Origin: JAHJRN01 sp043805355
Lineage (GTDB): Bacteria > Patescibacteriota > Patescibacteriia > 2-12-FULL-60-25
Reading direction: 5' to 3'
NCBI GenBank assembly: GCA_043805355.1
Contig: JAZDIB010000020.1
Coordinates: 1-11,102 of the forward strand
Length of the DNA: 11,102 bases
Program-made: the position numbers and the translations under genes
Notes under the pieces: model-generated
Told to the model about the DNA's origin: nothing
Databases searched by the model: none
What the model saw: the letters and a program-made list of their open reading frames with translations, nothing else
In this document: in pieces, positions 6,734-11,102 of the stretch
How positions within the stretch are numbered: the first letter of the stretch is position 1
Layout of the letters: the number at the start of each line of letters is the position of its first letter

Positions 6734-6769
6734 GCCCGGTTTCCGCATCTGCGGTCGCCGGGCTTTTTT
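6734..6769 (+). terminator. Rho-independent terminator after the 417-aa gene
   Basis: Outer stem GCCCGG (6734-6739) pairs with CCGGGC (6758-6763). Inside it a second stem CCGCA/TGCGG (6743-6747, 6750-6754) is separated by a three-base internal loop on each side. A run of six T (6764-6769) follows directly. It begins nine bases after the stop codon, and the next promoter's -35 starts one base after the T run. Confidence 0.9.
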
Positions 6770-6770
6770 C

Positions 6771-6799
6771 TTGCAACCGTCCGTCGAGGCGGGTACAGT
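6771..6799 (+). promoter_or_regulatory. Promoter of the carbonic anhydrase-glycosylase operon
   Basis: TTGCAA (6771-6776), a 17-base spacer, and TACAGT (6794-6799), twelve bases before the ATG at 6812. The predicted leader is about six bases and there is no Shine-Dalgarno. The -35 directly abuts the preceding terminator's T tract. Confidence 0.55.
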
Positions 6800-6811
6800 G
6801 CCGCCAACACT

Positions 6812-7234
6812 ATGTCCCACATCTGCAAAGCGGCGCTCGTCCAATGCATGGATTTCCGGTTCATGAAGGGGATCCGCGGGTTCCTCGACCAGAACGGCCT
6901 GACCGGGGATTGCGACCTCGTGTCCGTCGCGGGCGCGACCAAGTGCATCGTGGATCCGGCGACGCCCGCCGAGACCGATTTCCTCCTGAAGCAGATCGGG
7001 TTGTCGCATGACCTGCACAGCACCAAGCACCTCATCCTCATGAATCACCTGGACTGCGGCGCGTACGGCGGCAGCAAGGCGTTCGCGTCCCCGGAGGAGG
7101 AGCACGGCCGCCATGTCGCGGACCTCACGCGCGCCGGCGACATCCTGAAGCAGAAATATCCCGAACTCGAGATCAAGAAGGTCATCGCGAAACTCGATGA
7201 CGCGGGCGCCGTCACGTTCGAACACGTCGGCTGA
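6812..7234 (+). CDS. Beta-carbonic-anhydrase-like protein
   Basis: 140 aa, shorter than typical beta-carbonic anhydrases (about 200 or more). The active-site pattern is nonetheless complete: C12-x-D14-x-R16 (CMDFR) and H79-x-x-C82 (NHLDCG) match the C-x-D-x-R and H-x-x-C motifs, giving two Cys and one His for zinc plus the Asp-Arg dyad. In the family these residues hydrate CO2 to bicarbonate. The short length and the changed segment between the motifs (about 67 residues from C12 to H79) mean the activity is unproven; such short forms could act on another substrate. No signal peptide, so cytosolic. It is the first gene of a two-gene operon and its 3' end overlaps the glycosylase start by 38 bases. 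Confidence 0.8.
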   Translation: MSHICKAALVQCMDFRFMKGIRGFLDQNGLTGDCDLVSVAGATKCIVDPATPAETDFLLKQIGLSHDLHSTKHLILMNHLDCGAYGGSKAFASPEEEHGRHVADLTRAGDILKQKYPELEIKKVIAKLDDAGAVTFEHVG

Positions 7235-7931
7235 GGACGCCGCGGCGTTCCGTGCCGCCGTCACGAAGCTCCGTCGGGACCTCGGGCCGCAAGGCTGGTG
7301 GCCGAGGGTCGTTCGCGATGGTCGGATGACGGAAGTGAAGCATCATCCGGGCGACGCGTCGCGATGGGTGTCGTGGACGGACGCGGACCGGGCCTTCGAG
7401 GTCGCGGTCGGCGCCATCCTCACGCAGAACACGGCCTGGAAGAACGTCGAGACGGCGCTCGTCTGCTTGGCGGAGCGCGGGCTCCTGACGTCATCGGCAT
7501 TGTCGTCCGCGCGCTTGCCGTCGATCGCGTCCGCGATTCGTTCCGCCGGCTATTACCGTCAGAAGACGAAGAAGCTAAAGACTTTCGCGCGCTTCGTCGA
7601 GGATACGCTGGACGGGAATCTCATAAATATATTGTCGTCCTCGAGCGCAGCGAAGGACCTTCCAATTATTCGTGAAAGACTCCTCTCGCTCTGGGGCATC
7701 GGCCCCGAGACGGCCGACACCATCCTCCTCTACGGACTCGGCGTCCCGTCGTTCGTCGTGGACGCCTACACGCGACGGTTCCTCGTCGAGGTGACCGGTT
7801 CGATCCGATGGCTCACGATGCCGTACGACGACGTCCGGTCGTTCTGTGAGGCGGCGATCCCGAGGTCCGTCCGTGGCTGGCAGGAGGCGCATGCGGTCAT
7901 CGTGGCGTGGGGAAAGACGAAGGTTAGATAG
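7197..7931 (+). CDS. HhH-GPD DNA glycosylase, endonuclease III/MagIII-like
   Basis: 244 aa. Base-excision repair enzyme of the HhH-GPD superfamily, removing damaged bases from DNA. Visible parts: the N-terminal GPQGWWP motif seen in MagIII-like proteins, the minor-groove wedge helix AILTQNTAWKNV (about 74-85), the helix-hairpin-helix LWGIGPETADTILLYGLG (165-182) and the catalytic Asp189 in FVVDAYTRR. The lyase Lys of endonuclease III (18 residues before the Asp) is Glu171 here, so it should be a monofunctional glycosylase. The four-Cys [4Fe-4S] tail is missing: the protein ends soon after AHAVIVAWGK. Both features agree with 3-methyladenine glycosylase MagIII of Helicobacter, so alkylated purines are a plausible but unproven substrate. 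The ATG at 7197 lies inside the preceding gene; no later in-frame start before the GWWP motif is attractive. Confidence 0.85.
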   Translation: MTRAPSRSNTSAEDAAAFRAAVTKLRRDLGPQGWWPRVVRDGRMTEVKHHPGDASRWVSWTDADRAFEVAVGAILTQNTAWKNVETALVCLAERGLLTSSALSSARLPSIASAIRSAGYYRQKTKKLKTFARFVEDTLDGNLINILSSSSAAKDLPIIRERLLSLWGIGPETADTILLYGLGVPSFVVDAYTRRFLVEVTGSIRWLTMPYDDVRSFCEAAIPRSVRGWQEAHAVIVAWGKTKVR

Positions 7932-7939
7932 ATGGCACC

Positions 7940-7968
7940 TTGACACTTTCGTCGATTTTTGGTATATA
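7940..7968 (+). promoter_or_regulatory. Strong promoter of the 233-aa gene
   Basis: A perfect -35 TTGACA (7940-7945) and a -10 TATATA (7963-7968) are separated by exactly 17 bases, giving a start near 7975 and a leader of about 119 bases. This is the best sigma70-type promoter in the window. It begins nine bases after the glycosylase stop. Confidence 0.75.
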
Positions 7969-7974
7969 GACACA

Positions 7975-8093
7975 TCGTTCTGGCAGGTCAGGACGGTCCG
8001 TCCGCGCGGAACGCGGAGCATCCAGCAGATTCGAACGACCCGCAGAAGCACATGGTGCCGCAGCGGTGACAAGCGGATCCGAAGGAGTCGGTC
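7975..8093 (+). promoter_or_regulatory. Long structured leader with Shine-Dalgarno
   Basis: Untranslated leader before the 233-aa gene. Near its 5' end two hairpins share bases and cannot form together: GGACG (7991-7995) with CGTCC (7999-8003), or TCCGCG (8001-8006) with CGCGGA (8012-8017). A strong ribosome-binding site GAAGGAG (8081-8087) sits six bases before the ATG at 8094. I recognise no known riboswitch. The arrangement permits, but does not prove, leader-based control. Confidence 0.45.
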
Positions 8094-8795
8094 ATGGCAC
8101 TTCGAAAACAGGTTACCCGGGAACAGATCGGTTCGGTCGTCACGCTCCTGGTCGCAGACAAGGTCCCATTCGAGGACGTACAGGCGTTCATAGACAGATA
8201 CCGGAACGTCCCTTCTGCGAAAAAGCGTCGGCGTAATGATTCGTCTGATCCGCACATCGCATTTTGGGAAGATCGTTTTCCTGGCCGGGGTGAAGCGATT
8301 ATGGCTATCCTCCGACCGTTTTACGGATGGAAGCCGGAGTTGAAGCTCGCGCTTCCCGACCTCGAAGAACGCGGCAAGATGGCGGTCTTCTGGGATAATC
8401 CCATTAGAGGTGTCCGAGTCTTCTCCGGACAGGATTCGTTCAAAGCGGCACGCGAGGCCGCAAGTCTGGCTTCGTATGGAGATTCGCTCGAGGGAATTGC
8501 CCTGGCCGTCCTGAATAAAACACTCACATGTTCAGGCGACATCGAGCTTGAGGAATCGTGCTGGGGAGTGTTCTGGGAATCGTTCCAATACTCGCTCGGA
8601 CGCACGGTCTTAAGCATGATGGATGATTGGTTCTGGGATCCGTTCCAGGACTCACTCATGCATTGCCTAGAGTGCATCATCGGCGGAAAGCCTGAGGAGG
8701 CGCCGAAGTTCAAACCGCTCCTCGACCTCTGGCTCGCTGGCAACTTTCCAATCGGGTTCGACGACGACAACAACCTCCTCGTCGTAACCGCCTGA
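8094..8795 (+). CDS. 233-aa soluble protein of unknown function
   Basis: Not recognised. The start is fixed by GAAGGAG six bases upstream. The N terminus (VTREQIGSVVTLLVADKVPFEDVQAFIDRYR, residues 8-38 in pieces) looks like paired helices, followed by a basic patch KKRRR (43-47). The rest is rich in Trp and Phe with a WGVFWESFQY...DDWFWDPF region (about 157-183) and ends in an acidic DDDN stretch. There is no membrane helix or signal peptide. Base composition is near 47% GC over part of the gene, clearly below the helicase and tgt genes, and it uses many A/T-ending codons, which could mean transfer or different selection. It is a single-gene unit with its own promoter, long leader and terminator, the same architecture as the 417-aa unknown. 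Confidence 0.85.
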   Translation: MALRKQVTREQIGSVVTLLVADKVPFEDVQAFIDRYRNVPSAKKRRRNDSSDPHIAFWEDRFPGRGEAIMAILRPFYGWKPELKLALPDLEERGKMAVFWDNPIRGVRVFSGQDSFKAAREAASLASYGDSLEGIALAVLNKTLTCSGDIELEESCWGVFWESFQYSLGRTVLSMMDDWFWDPFQDSLMHCLECIIGGKPEEAPKFKPLLDLWLAGNFPIGFDDDNNLLVVTA

Positions 8796-8818
8796 CAACA
8801 TATGCTCCGAGCTTCTTG

Positions 8819-8855
8819 ACGCCGCGTCGAGCCTTCATGGTTCCGCGGCGTTTTT
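8819..8855 (+). terminator. Rho-independent terminator after the 233-aa gene
   Basis: ACGCCGCG (8819-8826) pairs perfectly with CGCGGCGT (8844-8851). An inner stem GAGCC/GGTTC (8829-8833, 8839-8843, one G-T wobble) closes a TTCAT loop, leaving a two-base bulge. TTTTT (8851-8855) follows. It separates the 233-aa gene from the helicase promoter. Confidence 0.88.
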
Positions 8856-8871
8856 CATATCTTGCGGCGTA

Positions 8872-8900
8872 TTGTCGGGCCGCGTCCGACCCGTTACCCT
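8872..8900 (+). promoter_or_regulatory. Putative promoter of the helicase gene, leaderless type
   Basis: TTGTCG (8872-8877), a 17-base spacer, and TACCCT (8895-8900), seven bases before the ATG at 8908, so the transcript would start at or beside the ATG. No Shine-Dalgarno is present and no SOS-box-like palindrome is seen. The boxes are weak individually; the exact spacing and the same TACCCT-N7-ATG layout upstream of 2602 (minus strand) support it. Confidence 0.45.
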
Positions 8901-8907
8901 TCCTCGC

Positions 8908-11102
8908 ATGTCCGATATCGTCGAGGGGTTGAATCCCTCCCAGCTCCAGGCCGTCACGCATGCGTCCGGGCCACTCCTCATCGTGGCCGGCGCCGGGACG
9001 GGCAAGACCACGGTGCTCGCGCGCAGGTACGCGTGGCTCATGCAAGAGCGCAGTCTCCGGTCCGACCAGATTCTCGCGCTCACGTTCACGGAGAAGGCGG
9101 CGGGGGAGATGGAGGACCGCGTGCTCCAGCTGTTGCCGAACGGCACATACGATTTTTGGATCTCGACGTTCCACGGGTTCTGCCAACGCGTCCTCGAGGA
9201 ACGCGCGCTTGAGATTGGCCTGCCGAACAGGTTCCGCATCGTGACCGAGACGGACGCGTGGCTGCTCCTGAAGCGCCGGATGAACGAGTTGCCGCTCGAC
9301 CACTATCGGCCTCTCGGCAATCCCGTGAAGTTCCTGAACGGTCTCCTGAAGCATTTTTCGCGCGCCAAGGACGAAGGCGTCACGCCGGAGCAGTACCTCG
9401 CGTTCGCGACCGACGCGGTCTTGGACACGGACGCGGACCCGTCGGGGAGCGAGCGGACGCGTCTGCTCGAGCTCGCCAACTGCTACATCGCGTACCAGCG
9501 TATCCTCCGCGAGGAAGGTGCGCTCGATTTCGGCGATCTCATCGTCGAGACGCTGCGGCTGCTGCGTGAGCGTCCGGCCGTGCTCGCCGAGTTCCGGGAG
9601 CGCTTCCGCATCGTGATGGTGGATGAGTTCCAGGACACCAACTGGGCGCAGTACGAGCTCGTGAAGCTCCTCGCCGGTCCGGAGCGCAACATCACGGTCG
9701 TGGGCGACGACGACCAGGCCATCTACAAGTTCCGCGGCGCGTCCCTCGCCAACATCCTCCAGTTCCGCGACGATTATCCCGATGCCGTGACCGTCGCGCT
9801 CACGCAGAACTACCGCTCGCGTCAGGAGGTCCTCGACGCGGCCTACCGCTTCATCCGCAAGAACGACCCGAACCGTCTCGAGATCACGCTTGGCGACACG
9901 GGATTGAGCAAGGCCCTCACGTCGGCGCGCGGCGGCACGGGCGGGGTCCGCGCCATCTGGTACAGGTCGCTGGAGGAAGAGGTCGAGGCCGTGATGCGCG
10001 CCATCGCCGACCTGAAACGGAAGGACGCGGAACTCTCGTGGAACGACGTCGCCATCCTCGTGCGGTCCAACGACGGCGCACTCCCGTTCGTGCGCGGTCT
10101 CGAACGTCACGGCATCCCGTTCCGGTTCTTCGCCCTGCGCGGCCTCTACGCCAAGCCGGTCGTCATCGACATCGTCTCGCTCCTCACGGCCGCGCTCGCG
10201 CCGTATGAATCGTCGTTCCTCTGGCGGGCGATGACGGTGCCGGCGACCGGGTTCACGGGACGCGACATCGCCGAGCTTGTCCAACACGCGAAGCGGAAGA
10301 GTCTTGCGCTCTGGAACGCGCTGAAGCAGGTCCGTGCCATGGAGGGGAGCGATGAGGGGATGGTGCGGCGCGTGGAGACGTTCGTGGCGCATCTCGAGGC
10401 CATCGCGGAGACGGCCAAACGCGACCGTCCGCTCGCCGTCCTGCAGAAGGCCATGGACCGGACCGGGTTCCTCGCCGAGGTGATGAAGCGCGACGAAGCG
10501 GGGAAGGTCGACGCCATCCGGCTCCTCAACGCCTTTGCGGACCGCATCAAGCGCTACGAGGCGTCCACGCACGCACCGACCACCAAGGAGTTCCTGGACG
10601 AGTTGCGTCTCGAGATCGAGAGCGGGGAGGAAGGCGGTTTGAGCGCGGACCCGGACGAAGGGCCGGAGCTCGTGAAGGTGATGACGGTGCATGCGTCCAA
10701 AGGGCTCGAGTTCCGGCACGTGTTCCTCGTCGGCGCCGTGGACCAGCGGTTCCCCACGCGCGAGCGCCGCGACGCCATTCCGCTGCCGGACGGGCTCGTG
10801 AACGAACGACTGCCGGAAGGGGACGCGCACCTCGAGGAGGAGCGTCGGCTCATGTACGTGGCCATGACGCGCGCCAAGGACGGCCTCACGGTCACGGGGT
10901 CCGAGGACATCGGCGGAGTGCGGAAGAAGAAGCCGTCGATCTTCATCGCGGAAGCGGAACTCACGCTCGAGATGGGGACGGTCGAGGGCGGGACTGTTCT
11001 GTCGCTCGCCCCGGCAGAACCCATCCGCGAGGCAGAACGCGACCTGCGCGACTACGTAGCCATCAAGCGGCGCTTCTCGTTCACGCAGCTCGCGGCGTTC
11101 CG
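8908..11102 (+). CDS. UvrD/PcrA-family superfamily 1A helicase, 3' end cut off
   Basis: 731 codons are visible with no stop before the window edge. ATP-dependent 3'-5' DNA helicase of the UvrD/PcrA/Rep type, acting in repair and replication restart. Motifs in order: Q-motif LNPSQLQAV (8-16), Walker A GAGTGKTT (28-35), Ia ALTFTEKAAGEM, Ib-like STFHGFC, Walker B VDEFQDTN (D239, E240), III VGDDDQAIYKFRGA, IV LTQNYRS, V MTVHASKGLEF (592 on) and VI EERRLMYVAMTRAK (644-657), with arginine finger R655. Everything needed for activity is present. The last visible residues, RRFSFTQLAAF, are not the usual PcrA tail; they resemble the 'SFSQL..Y..CP' entry of C-terminal PD-(D/E)XK nuclease modules on some UvrD-like helicases, so a nuclease or iron-sulfur domain may follow. 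ATG 8908 is the natural start: it gives the standard short lead to the Q-motif. Confidence 0.95.
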   Translation, partial: MSDIVEGLNPSQLQAVTHASGPLLIVAGAGTGKTTVLARRYAWLMQERSLRSDQILALTFTEKAAGEMEDRVLQLLPNGTYDFWISTFHGFCQRVLEERALEIGLPNRFRIVTETDAWLLLKRRMNELPLDHYRPLGNPVKFLNGLLKHFSRAKDEGVTPEQYLAFATDAVLDTDADPSGSERTRLLELANCYIAYQRILREEGALDFGDLIVETLRLLRERPAVLAEFRERFRIVMVDEFQDTNWAQYELVKLLAGPERNITVVGDDDQAIYKFRGASLANILQFRDDYPDAVTVALTQNYRSRQEVLDAAYRFIRKNDPNRLEITLGDTGLSKALTSARGGTGGVRAIWYRSLEEEVEAVMRAIADLKRKDAELSWNDVAILVRSNDGALPFVRGLERHGIPFRFFALRGLYAKPVVIDIVSLLTAALAPYESSFLWRAMTVPATGFTGRDIAELVQHAKRKSLALWNALKQVRAMEGSDEGMVRRVETFVAHLEAIAETAKRDRPLAVLQKAMDRTGFLAEVMKRDEAGKVDAIRLLNAFADRIKRYEASTHAPTTKEFLDELRLEIESGEEGGLSADPDEGPELVKVMTVHASKGLEFRHVFLVGAVDQRFPTRERRDAIPLPDGLVNERLPEGDAHLEEERRLMYVAMTRAKDGLTVTGSEDIGGVRKKKPSIFIAEAELTLEMGTVEGGTVLSLAPAEPIREAERDLRDYVAIKRRFSFTQLAAF

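Noticed and set aside
5403..6776. A 457-codon open frame on the minus strand
   Set aside because: It is antisense to the 417-aa gene, which has its own promoter, Shine-Dalgarno and terminator in the plus direction. The frame runs across that terminator and has a biased shadow-like composition.
8028..8046. A GTTCGAATC-like sequence on the minus strand, resembling a tRNA T-loop
   Set aside because: The five bases on either side do not pair as a T-arm, and no acceptor or anticodon arm is found nearby.
5404..8809. An 11-base repeat, CATATGCTCCG, at 5404-5414 and 8799-8809
   Set aside because: The first copy is part of a promoter. The second lies between a stop codon and a terminator with no -35 at the right distance. 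With only two copies, chance is the better explanation.
8710..10830. A 706-codon open frame on the minus strand
   Set aside because: It lies antisense to the helicase, whose full set of ordered motifs is on the plus strand. Long antisense frames are expected in GC-rich coding DNA, and the translation is an Arg/Glu/His-rich shadow with no recognisable domain.

Overview
The window is compact bacterial chromosome: about 60% GC by eye over most genes, dropping to the high 40s in the first gene and in the gene at 8094-8795. The mix of short operons, many small conserved-looking proteins of unknown function, tiny intergenic gaps and salvage or repair genes resembles Patescibacteria (Candidate Phyla Radiation). 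That placement is an inference from style, because no rRNA or other marker gene lies here. I see no tRNA, rRNA, insertion sequence, prophage or CRISPR array, and no gene-free stretch longer than about 160 bases.

Layout. 1-1286 (+): a HicB-like/HicA-like toxin-antitoxin-type pair, followed through an ATGA overlap by a small RBBP9/YdeN-type serine hydrolase. 1296-1841 (-): thymidine kinase. Divergent from it, 1942-2361 (+) is a small helical unknown, which overlaps by 8 bases the end of a two-helix membrane protein on the minus strand (2354-2602). 2673-5372 (+): a 523-aa membrane protein of unknown function, then tgt (tRNA-guanine transglycosylase) 3 bases later. 5472-6725 (+): a 417-aa unknown with its own promoter, structured leader and terminator. 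6812-7931 (+): a beta-carbonic-anhydrase-like protein, with a 38-base overlap into a MagIII-like DNA glycosylase. 8094-8795 (+): a 233-aa unknown with the best promoter of the window and its own terminator. From 8908 (+) off the right edge runs a UvrD/PcrA-type superfamily 1 helicase, with 731 codons visible.

Two patterns cut across the genes. First, seven transcription units have a sigma70-like -10 box ending only 6-12 bases before the ATG and no Shine-Dalgarno, so their mRNAs would be leaderless or nearly so. The two single-gene units of unknown function (5472 and 8094) instead have longer leaders with hairpins and a purine-rich Shine-Dalgarno. Second, several enzymes keep their catalytic core but lack an accessory site: the Tgt lacks all four zinc ligands, the HicA-like protein lacks its catalytic histidine, and the glycosylase lacks both the lyase lysine and the iron-sulfur cluster.

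The genes do not form one pathway. They cover nucleotide salvage (tdk), tRNA modification (tgt), DNA repair (glycosylase, helicase) and CO2/bicarbonate chemistry. The strongest candidates for undescribed biology are the zinc-less Tgt coupled to a membrane protein, the degenerate hicBA-hydrolase operon, and the two stand-alone unknown genes with structured leaders.
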